Assembly (NCBI GenBank): GCA_040403095.1
Contig: JBBALI010000002.1
Coordinates: 118,096 to 182,095, forward strand
Direction: 5' to 3'
DNA length: 64,000 bases
From: JAQVCM01 sp040403095
GTDB taxonomy: Bacteria; Bacteroidota; Bacteroidia; Flavobacteriales_D; Crocinitomicaceae
Shown here: one piece after another, positions 25,355-34,109 of the stretch
Numbering within the stretch: the stretch's first letter is position 1
How the letters are laid out: each line of letters begins with the position of its first letter
Program-made: the position numbers and the translations under genes
Notes under the pieces: model-generated
Databases searched by the model: none
Seen by the model: only the letters and a program-made list of their open reading frames with translations
What the model was told of the DNA's origin: nothing

Positions 25355-26152
25355 TTAAACGTTTCCAATAACGCAAAGTGACTCCAAGTGCGGCGTTGGA
25401 CTTCCACCTTTTGGTTCCAGGGTAATGGCGAAAGCTTGGCCTTTCTCAATGGACTTCATTGAAATTAAATCGTTGCTAGATTTTGAATCAAAAACACCAG
25501 CGTCAACCGGCACGCCATCCACTAACGCCCACAGTTGATATTGCTTGTTTTCAGGAGATTTCGGTAAATCAATTCCAGTTAAAATAACTTGCTTTTTACT
25601 TTGATTCCAGAAAACAACCGCATGTGAATCTTTTGAAGTAGGAACACCAGCCAAAGCAATCTTTATTGTTGATGGTTCAGCGATGAGATTCAAATTAGAT
25701 TGAATTTCAGTCAATGAATCTTTCGTTTTGATGATTTGCATATTTAAATCTTCCATTTTTTGAAGATTTTTAGCTATGAGCTTTTCCGAAGAATTCAATT
25801 CACTGTAAAAATAAATTGCCAAACTAGAAACTGAAAAAATCAATGTGAATGAAGCAGCGTAGTTCAACCAAGAAATATTCCGCCCCTTTTTTTCAGTTGG
25901 AACATCTAAAGAATAAATTGGTGTTGACTCAATTTGAATTTCATTCCAAATTTGAGATTTAAGTGTTGATTTTGGTTGAATTGCATTTTCAAAAGCAACA
26001 GCCTCTAGCGCATGTTGAATTTCCAAAAATTCTTGTTGAACGGCAGGATTGTTCTCCAACAGTTTTTCAACTTGTGCAGCTTCGAATTCAGAGCAATTAC
26101 CTAAAATATATTGCTCAAGAATACCAGTAGAAATATGTAATTCAGTTTCCAA
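25355..26152 (-). CDS. Anti-sigma factor, RskA-like
   Basis: A 265-residue membrane anti-sigma factor. The N-terminal part (ISTGILEQYILGNCSEFEAAQVEKLLENNP, about 7-40) is the zinc-less anti-sigma N-terminal helix bundle, a transmembrane helix lies at about 92-112, a coiled region follows (KLIAKNLQKMEDLNMQIIKTKDSLTEIQ), and the C-terminal domain (about 165-265, QYQLWALVDGVPVDAGVF, AFAITLEPKGGSPTPHLESLCVIG) matches the anti-sigma-K/RskA domain. It would hold the ECF sigma factor at the inner membrane. The start codon is TTG, directly after the TAA of the sigma gene and in the same frame; no ATG is available. Confidence 0.87.
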   Translation of the reverse strand: METELHISTGILEQYILGNCSEFEAAQVEKLLENNPAVQQEFLEIQHALEAVAFENAIQPKSTLKSQIWNEIQIESTPIYSLDVPTEKKGRNISWLNYAASFTLIFSVSSLAIYFYSELNSSEKLIAKNLQKMEDLNMQIIKTKDSLTEIQSNLNLIAEPSTIKIALAGVPTSKDSHAVVFWNQSKKQVILTGIDLPKSPENKQYQLWALVDGVPVDAGVFDSKSSNDLISMKSIEKGQAFAITLEPKGGSPTPHLESLCVIGNV

Positions 26153-26698
26153 TTAACTTTCTTTTAAAAGATTTCTCAATTCTAATAAAGCTGCTCTTGT
26201 TCTTGTTTTTACAGTTCCTAATGGAATGCCAAATTCGTCTGCGTACTCTTGTTGAGTGAAACCTTTCATGTAAATGAATTCAATCAAATTTTGGTATTCG
26301 TGACGTAATTTTAAAACCGTTTCTTTCAAACCGATGATGTCCATTTGTGCAGTATTATCAACTTTATTGTTGTTATCTACGACACGTTCATCCATTTGGA
26401 TTTTATATTTTACATGTTTTGATCTATTTGAATCAATCGCTGAATTTCTCGCAATGTTCAACATCCAAGTAAAAAGGGTTCCTTTTCCTCGCTCATAGGA
26501 TTCGACATTTTTCCAAATTTTGACGAAAGTGTCTTGCAAAACATCATTTGCACGATCCTCATCCACCACAATTCGGGTGATAATTCCAAGAAGCGCACCA
26601 GCGTAGTTGTCATATAAATATGAAAACGCACTTTCAGATTTTTCCTTCAGTAAGGAAATCAAATCTTCTTCAGCTATTTTTTGTTCGATTTTTAGCAT
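26153..26698 (-). CDS. ECF-type sigma-70 factor
   Basis: A 181-residue extracytoplasmic-function sigma factor. Region 2 (about 20-85) has YDNYAGALLGIITRIVVDEDRANDVLQDTFVKIWKN and FTWMLNIARNSAIDSNRSKH; region 4 (about 125-178) has the helix-turn-helix GFTQQEYADEFGIPLGTVKTRTRAALLELRNLL. It is followed without a gap by its anti-sigma factor, the usual arrangement. A well-formed promoter ends nine bases before ATG 26698, giving a leader of only a few bases. Autoregulation is likely but not shown by the sequence. Confidence 0.93.
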   Translation of the reverse strand: MLKIEQKIAEEDLISLLKEKSESAFSYLYDNYAGALLGIITRIVVDEDRANDVLQDTFVKIWKNVESYERGKGTLFTWMLNIARNSAIDSNRSKHVKYKIQMDERVVDNNNKVDNTAQMDIIGLKETVLKLRHEYQNLIEFIYMKGFTQQEYADEFGIPLGTVKTRTRAALLELRNLLKES

Positions 26699-26707
26699 AG
26701 ACTATTA

Positions 26708-26737
26708 CAAAAATAATTATTAGAATCATAAAAGCAA
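26708..26737 (-). promoter_or_regulatory. Promoter of the sigma/anti-sigma operon
   Basis: Minus-strand TTG (26737-26735), 19-base spacer, TATTTTTG (26715-26708). The ATG at 26698 follows after nine bases. Confidence 0.6.
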
Positions 26738-26845
26738 GAGAAATGAATATTTTCCTACTATTACTTTTCAAAAGCCTAGATTTTAAAACAATTTAGAAAT
26801 TTTCTATTTTTTCGATAAAAAACACTGTTCAAAAATTGAAAATGT

Positions 26846-26853
26846 TACCTTTG
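26846..26853 (+). promoter_or_regulatory. -7 box before kbl
   Basis: TACCTTTG matches TAnnTTTG, 28 bases before ATG 26882. No matching -33 TTG. Confidence 0.45.
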
Positions 26854-26881
26854 ATTTTTGAATTATCAAAAGCATCAGAAC

Positions 26882-28072
26882 ATGTACGGGAAAATGAAAG
26901 ATTTTTTGGCAAACGAATTAAAATCAATTCAAGAAGGAGGAATTTTCAAGAAGGAAAGAATCATTATTTCACCTCAAGGGGCGAATGTTACTGTTCAATC
27001 TGGTGATGAAGTTGTAGTTATGTGCGCCAATAATTACCTAGGACTTTCCTCTCATCCAGAAGTGATTCAAGCTGCCAAAGACACTTTAGATTCTCATGGT
27101 TATGGAATGTCGTCGGTACGTTTTATTTGTGGAACGCAAGATATTCACAAAACATTAGAACGCAAAATAGCTGAGTTTTATGGCACAGAAGATACTATTC
27201 TTTATGCTGCAGCTTTTGACGCCAATGGTGGTGTTTTTGAACCGCTTTTCACTGAAGAAGATGCGATTATTTCAGATGAATTGAATCACGCTTCCATCAT
27301 AGATGGTGTTCGCCTCTGTAAAGCACAACGCTACAGATACAAGCATTCAGACATGGCAGATTTGGAGGTACAATTGATTGCAGCGCAAGCGCAAAGATTT
27401 AGAATCATTGTCACAGATGGTGTTTTCTCCATGGATGGCGACATTGCGAAAATGGATCAAATCAATGAACTGGCAAAAAAATATGATGCTTTAATCATGA
27501 CAGATGAATGTCATTCCGCTGGATTTATTGGTAAAACCGGTCGCGGTGTTCCTGAATATTGCGGCGTAAACGGAGAAATCGACATTATTACAGGTACACT
27601 TGGTAAAGCGCTTGGCGGTGCAATGGGCGGATATACAACCGGTAAAAAAGAAATCATCGAAATGTTGCGTCAACGTTCTAGACCTTATTTATTTTCAAAT
27701 TCTTTGGCACCTGCAATTGTTGGTGCATCGATTAAAGTTTTTGAGATTTTGAGTTCAACCACCGAATTGAGAGATACATTAGAATCAAATACAAAATACT
27801 TCAAAGAAAGAATTATAGCTGCAGGTTTTGACATCAAGCCAGGAGATTCACCGATTGTGCCAATTATGCTTTATGACGCGGCACTTTCTCAACAATTTGC
27901 AGATAAATTATTGCAAGAAGGTGTCTATGCAATTGGATTCTTTTATCCGGTTGTAGCGAAAGGGCAAGCGAGAATTAGAACACAAATTTCTGCTGCACAT
28001 TCAATCGCTGATTTAGATAAAGCAATCACTGCTTTCATCAAAGTTGGGAAAGAATTAAAAGTTATTCAATAA
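26882..28072 (+). CDS. kbl: 2-amino-3-ketobutyrate CoA ligase (glycine C-acetyltransferase)
   Basis: A 396-residue PLP-dependent alpha-oxoamine synthase, the same length as E. coli Kbl (398). It converts 2-amino-3-oxobutanoate plus CoA to glycine and acetyl-CoA. Features: YLGLSSHPEV, GYGMSSVRFICGTQDIHKTLE, TDGVFSMDGDIAKM, MTDECHSAGFIGKTGRG and the Schiff-base Lys in TGTLGKALGGAMGGY. ATG 26882 gives the usual N-terminus. It pairs functionally with the threonine dehydrogenase at 46591. A small membrane gene begins six bases after its stop. Confidence 0.93.
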   Translation: MYGKMKDFLANELKSIQEGGIFKKERIIISPQGANVTVQSGDEVVVMCANNYLGLSSHPEVIQAAKDTLDSHGYGMSSVRFICGTQDIHKTLERKIAEFYGTEDTILYAAAFDANGGVFEPLFTEEDAIISDELNHASIIDGVRLCKAQRYRYKHSDMADLEVQLIAAQAQRFRIIVTDGVFSMDGDIAKMDQINELAKKYDALIMTDECHSAGFIGKTGRGVPEYCGVNGEIDIITGTLGKALGGAMGGYTTGKKEIIEMLRQRSRPYLFSNSLAPAIVGASIKVFEILSSTTELRDTLESNTKYFKERIIAAGFDIKPGDSPIVPIMLYDAALSQQFADKLLQEGVYAIGFFYPVVAKGQARIRTQISAAHSIADLDKAITAFIKVGKELKVIQ

Positions 28073-28078
28073 TATTCA

Positions 28079-28378
28079 ATGAACTCGGTTTCGCAAAAAG
28101 CTTCAATCATTTTGATGACCATTCTCTTTATGGTAGCTGTTTTGCGTATTTCTACTTTTTCAAATTTTGAAGAAGATGAATTGGAGGAAAACTTTGAGAA
28201 TTTAGCTGATATCGATGATGAAGATAGCTACTATTTTTTGCAATGGTCTTTCAATTTATTGGAAATCAAAAGACAAAAGCAAGAGAAAATAGAGTTTAAA
28301 ACAGCAGTTAAAAATAGATTAGATTACCTAAATCCATACATAGATAAGATTTTGATGCCTCCTGAATTGCTTGTTTAA
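28079..28378 (+). CDS. Small single-pass membrane protein, unknown
   Basis: A 99-residue protein with one hydrophobic helix (about 8-24), then a highly acidic segment (EEDELEENFENLADIDDEDS) and a basic helical tail. No family is recognised. It starts six bases after the kbl stop on the same strand, so it is likely co-transcribed with kbl, though no functional link is known. Confidence 0.65.
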   Translation: MNSVSQKASIILMTILFMVAVLRISTFSNFEEDELEENFENLADIDDEDSYYFLQWSFNLLEIKRQKQEKIEFKTAVKNRLDYLNPYIDKILMPPELLV

Positions 28379-28439
28379 TAAGTAAATAAGTCTTTTTTAT
28401 CAGGTATTTCCAAATTTTGGAAAATCAAAATCTTACATC

Positions 28440-30005
28440 ATGAAAAATTTTTTCAGCCATTGGCGAAATGATCTTCCTTCAAGTTTGGTCGTTTTTTTGG
28501 TCGCACTTCCATTGTGTTTGGGAGTTGCATTGGCATCTACTGGTGCAAAACCAATTTTATTTTCTGGGATTATCGCAGGAGTTGTCGGTGGTGTTATTGT
28601 TGGATTTTTTAGTGGATCTAAATTAGGTGTTTCTGGTCCTGCTGCTGGATTGATAACCATTGTTTTAGCAGCTATTGCAACTTTAGGGAGTTTTGAAAGT
28701 TTTTTGGTTGCGGTAATTTTAGCAGGATTTATTCAGTTAATTGCTGGATTTTTAGGTGCAGGAATATTGGGAAATTTTTTTCCATCCGCTGTTATCAAAG
28801 GAATGTTGGCCGCAATCGGTTTGACTTTAATTTTGAAAGAAATCCCACACTTAGTAGGCTATGACAAGGATTTTATGGGAGATGAATCTTTCTTTCAATT
28901 CGATGGGCATAATACTTTTTCTGATTTGATGTATGCAACGAATGCATTGAGTCCTGGCGCAATGATTATCGCAGCCATTTCGATTTTTATTTTGGTCTTT
29001 TTAGACAAACCATTTATGAAAAAATGGTCTGTATTTAAAATTTTGCCTGGCGCACTGTTTGTCGTTGTTTTGGGAATTGGAATCAATCTTATTTTCCATT
29101 ATTTTCTTCCCAATTTTGAAATGAAAGGCCAACATTTGGTGAAATTACCAGTGGCTAAATCATTGGAAGATTTCGGTTCATTTTTCATTTTCCCAGATTT
29201 TATGGCATTGAAAAACCCTAAGGTCTATTTTGTTGCATTGACCATTGCTTTGGTGGCGAGTTTGGAAACTTTGTTGAGCGTTGAAGCTACAGATAAACTC
29301 GATCCTGATAAAAATTTCACACCAACCAATAGAGAACTTCGAGCGCAAGGAATCGGGAATATTGTCAGTGGATTCTTGGGCGGATTGCCTGTCACACAAG
29401 TGATTGTTCGAAGTTCAGCGAACATCAATTCGGGAGGAAAATCTAAACTTTCGACTATTTTACATGGTTTTTTACTTTTGATTTGTGCACTTTTTATACC
29501 TCAAGTTTTAAACTTGATCCCTTTTGCTTCATTAGCTGCCATTTTGTTGATGGTAGGATATAAATTATCAAAAGTTTCACTTTACAAAAACATGTATCAA
29601 TTAGGTTTTGAACAGTTTATACCATTTATTTCAACTATTCTAGGCGTACTTTTTACAGACTTATTGAAAGGAATTGCCATTGGAATTGCTGTATCTATTT
29701 TCTATATTTTGAGAAAGAATTTGAGAAATAATTTTCAAAAAAATATAATTTCAAACGAAGGAATTGAAGCGATTGAAATCATCCTTTCAGAGGAGGTTAC
29801 TTTCTTAAATAAAGGGAGTATCATAGAACTTATTCAAAACGTTCCAAATAATTCAACCTTAACGATCGACGGCTCGAAAAGTAAAGCCATAGATTATGAT
29901 GTGCTCGAATTAATTCAAGAATTTAAAATTCATAGAGCAAAAACGAAAAATATTACTTTAAAAACAATCAATATTCCAGAAGTTAAAATTTCTGGAAGTC
30001 ACTAA
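28440..30005 (+). CDS. SulP family anion transporter, probable bicarbonate transporter
   Basis: A 521-residue SLC26/SulP protein with about 12-14 hydrophobic helices: DLPSSLVVFLVALPLCLGVALASTGA, FSGIIAGVVGGVIVGFFSGSKLGVSGPAAGL and the conserved ETLLSVEATDKLDPD, plus a short STAS-like C-terminal domain (about 440-515). A beta-carbonic anhydrase gene follows after 12 bases, which points to bicarbonate rather than sulfate as substrate (inference; BicA-type SulP proteins transport bicarbonate). It is co-transcribed with the anhydrase. Confidence 0.9.
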   Translation: MKNFFSHWRNDLPSSLVVFLVALPLCLGVALASTGAKPILFSGIIAGVVGGVIVGFFSGSKLGVSGPAAGLITIVLAAIATLGSFESFLVAVILAGFIQLIAGFLGAGILGNFFPSAVIKGMLAAIGLTLILKEIPHLVGYDKDFMGDESFFQFDGHNTFSDLMYATNALSPGAMIIAAISIFILVFLDKPFMKKWSVFKILPGALFVVVLGIGINLIFHYFLPNFEMKGQHLVKLPVAKSLEDFGSFFIFPDFMALKNPKVYFVALTIALVASLETLLSVEATDKLDPDKNFTPTNRELRAQGIGNIVSGFLGGLPVTQVIVRSSANINSGGKSKLSTILHGFLLLICALFIPQVLNLIPFASLAAILLMVGYKLSKVSLYKNMYQLGFEQFIPFISTILGVLFTDLLKGIAIGIAVSIFYILRKNLRNNFQKNIISNEGIEAIEIILSEEVTFLNKGSIIELIQNVPNNSTLTIDGSKSKAIDYDVLELIQEFKIHRAKTKNITLKTINIPEVKISGSH

Positions 30006-30017
30006 TTTTTTATTATT

Positions 30018-30653
30018 ATGATCACATTCTATAACAAGTTACTAGAAAACAATAAGTTGTGGGTTTCAAGAAAATTAAAAAAGGATCCTAAATTTTTCCA
30101 TAAACTTTCTGAAGGACAAGCACCTCCTGTATTGTGGATTGGCTGCGCTGATAGTCGAGTGCCTGCAAATGAGATTATTGGAGCAGAGCCTGGGGAAGTT
30201 TTTGTTCACAGAAATATCGCAAACATGGTTTTACATACTGACATGAGTATGTTAAGTGTTTTGGATTATGCAGTAAATGTGCTGAAAGTAAAACATGTAA
30301 TAGTTTGCGGACACTATGGGTGCGGTGGCGTAAAAGCGGCAATGGGAAATCAACACATCGGTTTAATTGACAATTGGATCAGACATATCAAAGATGTTTA
30401 TAGGTTTCACGCCAAAGAATTGAATGGGATTGTGGAAGAAAAGGAAAGATTTGACAGATTTGTTGAGTTGAATGTTTTTGAACAAGTGCAAGATTTAGCA
30501 AAAACTTCAATCATACAAGAAGCATGGTTGAAAGGACAAGAAGTTGCTATTCACGGTTGGGTTTATGGCGTTCATGATGGAGTTATTAAGGACTTAAAAT
30601 TAACAGTACTTGATAATAATCAGCTTGCAGAAGTGTATCAACTAGATTTTTAA
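30018..30653 (+). CDS. can: Beta-carbonic anhydrase
   Basis: A 211-residue carbonic anhydrase interconverting CO2 and bicarbonate in the cytoplasm. The zinc ligands are visible: Cys43 in WIGCADSR, His99 and Cys102 in VCGHYGCGG, with the Asp45/Arg47 dyad. Other family motifs are GEVFVHRNIANMV and SVLDYAVNVLKVKHVIV. It sits 12 bases after the SulP gene and probably uses or supplies the transported bicarbonate. Confidence 0.95.
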   Translation: MITFYNKLLENNKLWVSRKLKKDPKFFHKLSEGQAPPVLWIGCADSRVPANEIIGAEPGEVFVHRNIANMVLHTDMSMLSVLDYAVNVLKVKHVIVCGHYGCGGVKAAMGNQHIGLIDNWIRHIKDVYRFHAKELNGIVEEKERFDRFVELNVFEQVQDLAKTSIIQEAWLKGQEVAIHGWVYGVHDGVIKDLKLTVLDNNQLAEVYQLDF

Positions 30654-30869
30654 GTGTATTTGGTTTTAATGTATTCTTTTTAATCTTATTAGGATACAAA
30701 AGTTTTTTATAAACTAAAAATTCACAAATAATCATAAATTATTTTTTCAAACCAATGTAAAATTTTAGTATCTTGTCCTCGATATGATAGTATTTAACAT
30801 TTGATTTTTTTGGATGTTATTTATTAAATTAGTAGGTAATTGAAGTTTTAAGAAGGTTTCAAGATATTT

Positions 30870-33800
30870 ATGGAAAAGTTAGAACTCGAAATTTCACAAA
30901 AAGAGAAGGATAGAATAGATGCATTAAATGATTATGTATCATTAGATACCCTTCCTGAAAGCGATTTTGATGAAATTACGAGACTAGTTTCCACTATTTG
31001 TGATGTTCCGCTTGCTTTAATCACTTTTGTAGGCGAAAAAACCATCATTTTTAAATCTCATTACGGGACTGATGCTTCTGAATCGATGCGAGAAGGAAGT
31101 TTTTGCTCTTATGCATTGGAGCAAGAAGATGTTTTTATAGTTCCTGATACCAGAAAAGACGAACGATTTGTAGATAATGAATTGGTTACCGGAGATTTTA
31201 ATATTCAGTTTTATGCCGGTTCTCCATTGATAAACAATGCTGGATTCGCCTTAGGAACCTTGTGTGTTTTAGATCATAAACCAAGAGAATTAGCTCAAAA
31301 CCAAATTGAAGCACTTAAAATCTTAGCCAATCAGGTAATTCAACTGATTGAGGTGCGCAAGAAAAACGCTCAATTGGAAGTCAGTAAAAACGCTTACAAG
31401 TCTCTTTTTGATCAAAATCCTGATGCCGTTTTTTCTTTTGATATTAATGGCAGATTTGTTAATGCCAATTCAGCTTTAATTAAAATGGTTGAAATTAGTG
31501 AAGTAGAACTAAAAAGAACTACGTTCGCCCGATTTGTTGCCCCAGAATATAGAGACCAAGTTACCAATACATTTAGAAAAGCGGCAAGTGGAATCCCGCA
31601 ACATTATTACGCGGAAATTATTTCCACTTCTGGCAAGCGAAAAATGGCGAGTATCACAAATATTCCAAATATTAACAACGGCGAGGTAATCGGCGTTTTT
31701 GGAATTGCCAAAGACATTACTGAAAAGCATCATTTACAAGAAAATTTATCAATGATTCTCAACAATACAAGAGAATCATTTATGATTTTGGATAGAAAAT
31801 TGAATGTGGTCTTCTACAATGAATCAGCAAAACATCATGCCGAAGTAATTCTTGATAGGGCAATTTATGAAGGAATGAATATCCTTGAAATCGCTACTCC
31901 AGATAGAATTCCTCAACTTTTGGAATTATATAACCGTGTATTTGAAGGACAAATTACGCAAACTGAAATTCCAATAGAGTTACCAGATAGAGAAACAGTT
32001 TGGATTTCTAATGTTTTCAGTCCTGTGGTGAATGAAAAAGGTGAAATTTACAACGTTATCGTCACTACTTTAGACATAACTGAAAGGAAAAAAACACAGT
32101 TAAAGGTTGAAAAAAGTGAACTTGGACTTAAACAATCACAAGCCATTTCAAATATTGGAAGTTGGGAAATTGATTTTCTTCAACTAAAATCATCTTGGTC
32201 AGATGAAATGTATAGAATTCTTGGTTTAGAAGTTGGAGAGATTGAACCAACCCTAAGTAATTTTCTGCAATCAATTCACCCTGAAGATGTTGACAGGGTT
32301 ACTAAAGCGTACAATCAGCAACATCATATTCATAAACCTCACAAATCAACACATCGAATTGTAAGGCCTAATGGTGAAATTAGAACTGTTTATTCTGAGA
32401 ATAAATTCATCATTGAAAACAATAAAACCATTGGTTTATATGGAATTATCAGAGATATCACTGAAATTCAAGAGTCTGAAGAACAGTTAAAAAGCAGCGA
32501 ACAAAAAACGCGTTTGATAATGAATGCTTCTTTGGATTCAATTATTTGGATTGAAACCTCTGGGAAAATTATATTCTGGAATCCGCAAGCGGTTAAATCG
32601 TTTGGTTGGACTGAAGAAGAAGCTTTAGGTCAAAATTTAATAGAACTTATTGCACCTAAAACCGATCATTTTTTATATATCAAATCGATACGAAATTACC
32701 TTGAACGAGGTGACGAATCAGCTTTGAATGTGATGGTTGAAAAATCAGCGATTACTAAAGATAATAAAGAATTCCCAATAGAGTTAACTGTAATTCCAAT
32801 CAAACAACAGAATGAAATCACGTTATCAGTATTTATTCGCGATATTTCTGAAAGAAAACGATTCAGTACAGAGTTAGAATTGTCAGAAAAAAGATACCGT
32901 AATTTATTTTATTTGAGTCCATTGCCAATGTGGGTATATGACTTGACAACTTTCGAGTTTTTAGATGTCAACGATGCCGCTGTGCGTCATTATGGATATT
33001 CTCATGAGGAGTTTTTGTCGATGACATTGGATGAAATCAGACCTGACGATGAACTCGGAACGTTCGAACGTGCTCTAAACTATGTCAAAAAATCAGTTGT
33101 TTTCCATCGCGGTGATTTCCGCCACAAAAAGAAAAATGGACAAATCATCGATGTAGATGTACAAAGCAACATGATTGACTATGCGGGTAGAGATGCAAGA
33201 CTTATCTTGGCCATAGACATTACCCGCGAAAGAGAAAATGAGCGTGAATTGAAAAAATTAACGCACAGTTTAGAGCAAAATGTGAGAGAACGTACCCTAG
33301 AATTAAATCAAGCAAATCAATTGCTTTCCTATCAGCATCAGCAAACGCGTGATAGTATTGCTTACGCGCAAAACATTCAATCTTCGATTCTGCACAGCGA
33401 AGCAGACATTAGCACCCTTTTTAAAGACTCATTTGTGCTTTTCAAAGCCAAAGATAAGGTTACTGGAGATTTCTTCTGGTGTCATGAAACTGAGGATCAT
33501 TATTTCTTAGCAGTGCTCGATTGCACAGGTCACGGTGTACCTGGCGCCATGATTTCAATGGTTGGTTTTCAGTTATTAAACCAAATTGTAATCATTAATG
33601 GAGAAATTTCGCCTGCTGAAGTTTTGAAACAATTGGACAATGAAGTTGTAAATCTTTTCCACCAAAACCATGAAGAATCTAATTTGGATGGTATGGACAT
33701 GATTTTTTGTAGAATCAGTAAACACAATCGCGAAATTTATTATGCTGGAGCTCAGCGACCATTGTTCTATTTTTCAAATGATGTTTTGCATGAATTGAAA

Positions 33801-34100
33801 GGCAATAAATCTGCAATCGGAGGAAGAACGAGTCATTATTCAGATAAAATATTCGAAGAATCCAAGTTAGAATACAAGGAGGGTGATGCCATTTTCTTGA
33901 CGTCTGATGGATATTACTCGCAGTTTGGAGGTCCAAAAAATAAAATAATGCTCAAAAAACGCATGGTCGATGAGTTTTCAAAGGTTGCCCACATGCCATC
34001 GATTGCACAATATCACCACTTGAAAAACTATTTAGAAACATGGCAAGGTGACGAAGAACAAGTAGATGACATCTTGGTAGTTGGAGTAAAATTGAAATAG
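30870..34100 (+). CDS. GAF/multi-PAS sensor with SpoIIE-type phosphatase output
   Basis: A 1076-residue cytoplasmic signalling protein. Domain order: GAF (about 30-160; GSFCSYALEQEDVFIVPDTRKDERFVDN), five PAS/PAC modules (about 175-290, 295-415, 425-545, 547-665, 675-795), a helical linker (795-830) and a SpoIIE/PP2C phosphatase domain (about 830-1076; AKDKVTGDFFWCHE, AVLDCTGHGVPGAMISMVG, DGMDMIFCRIS, LTSDGYYSQFGG). The Asp residues of the PP2C metal site are present. No transmembrane helix is seen. The usual partner (anti-anti-sigma or STAS protein) is not adjacent. Signal and target unknown. Confidence 0.9.
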   Translation: MEKLELEISQKEKDRIDALNDYVSLDTLPESDFDEITRLVSTICDVPLALITFVGEKTIIFKSHYGTDASESMREGSFCSYALEQEDVFIVPDTRKDERFVDNELVTGDFNIQFYAGSPLINNAGFALGTLCVLDHKPRELAQNQIEALKILANQVIQLIEVRKKNAQLEVSKNAYKSLFDQNPDAVFSFDINGRFVNANSALIKMVEISEVELKRTTFARFVAPEYRDQVTNTFRKAASGIPQHYYAEIISTSGKRKMASITNIPNINNGEVIGVFGIAKDITEKHHLQENLSMILNNTRESFMILDRKLNVVFYNESAKHHAEVILDRAIYEGMNILEIATPDRIPQLLELYNRVFEGQITQTEIPIELPDRETVWISNVFSPVVNEKGEIYNVIVTTLDITERKKTQLKVEKSELGLKQSQAISNIGSWEIDFLQLKSSWSDEMYRILGLEVGEIEPTLSNFLQSIHPEDVDRVTKAYNQQHHIHKPHKSTHRIVRPNGEIRTVYSENKFIIENNKTIGLYGIIRDITEIQESEEQLKSSEQKTRLIMNASLDSIIWIETSGKIIFWNPQAVKSFGWTEEEALGQNLIELIAPKTDHFLYIKSIRNYLERGDESALNVMVEKSAITKDNKEFPIELTVIPIKQQNEITLSVFIRDISERKRFSTELELSEKRYRNLFYLSPLPMWVYDLTTFEFLDVNDAAVRHYGYSHEEFLSMTLDEIRPDDELGTFERALNYVKKSVVFHRGDFRHKKKNGQIIDVDVQSNMIDYAGRDARLILAIDITRERENERELKKLTHSLEQNVRERTLELNQANQLLSYQHQQTRDSIAYAQNIQSSILHSEADISTLFKDSFVLFKAKDKVTGDFFWCHETEDHYFLAVLDCTGHGVPGAMISMVGFQLLNQIVIINGEISPAEVLKQLDNEVVNLFHQNHEESNLDGMDMIFCRISKHNREIYYAGAQRPLFYFSNDVLHELKGNKSAIGGRTSHYSDKIFEESKLEYKEGDAIFLTSDGYYSQFGGPKNKIMLKKRMVDEFSKVAHMPSIAQYHHLKNYLETWQGDEEQVDDILVVGVKLK

Positions 34101-34109
34101 TTAAACCAA

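Noticed and set aside
30654..30869. Small RNA gene between carbonic anhydrase and PAS/SpoIIE genes
   Set aside because: AT-rich, with no stable hairpin, promoter pair or terminator that I could identify.
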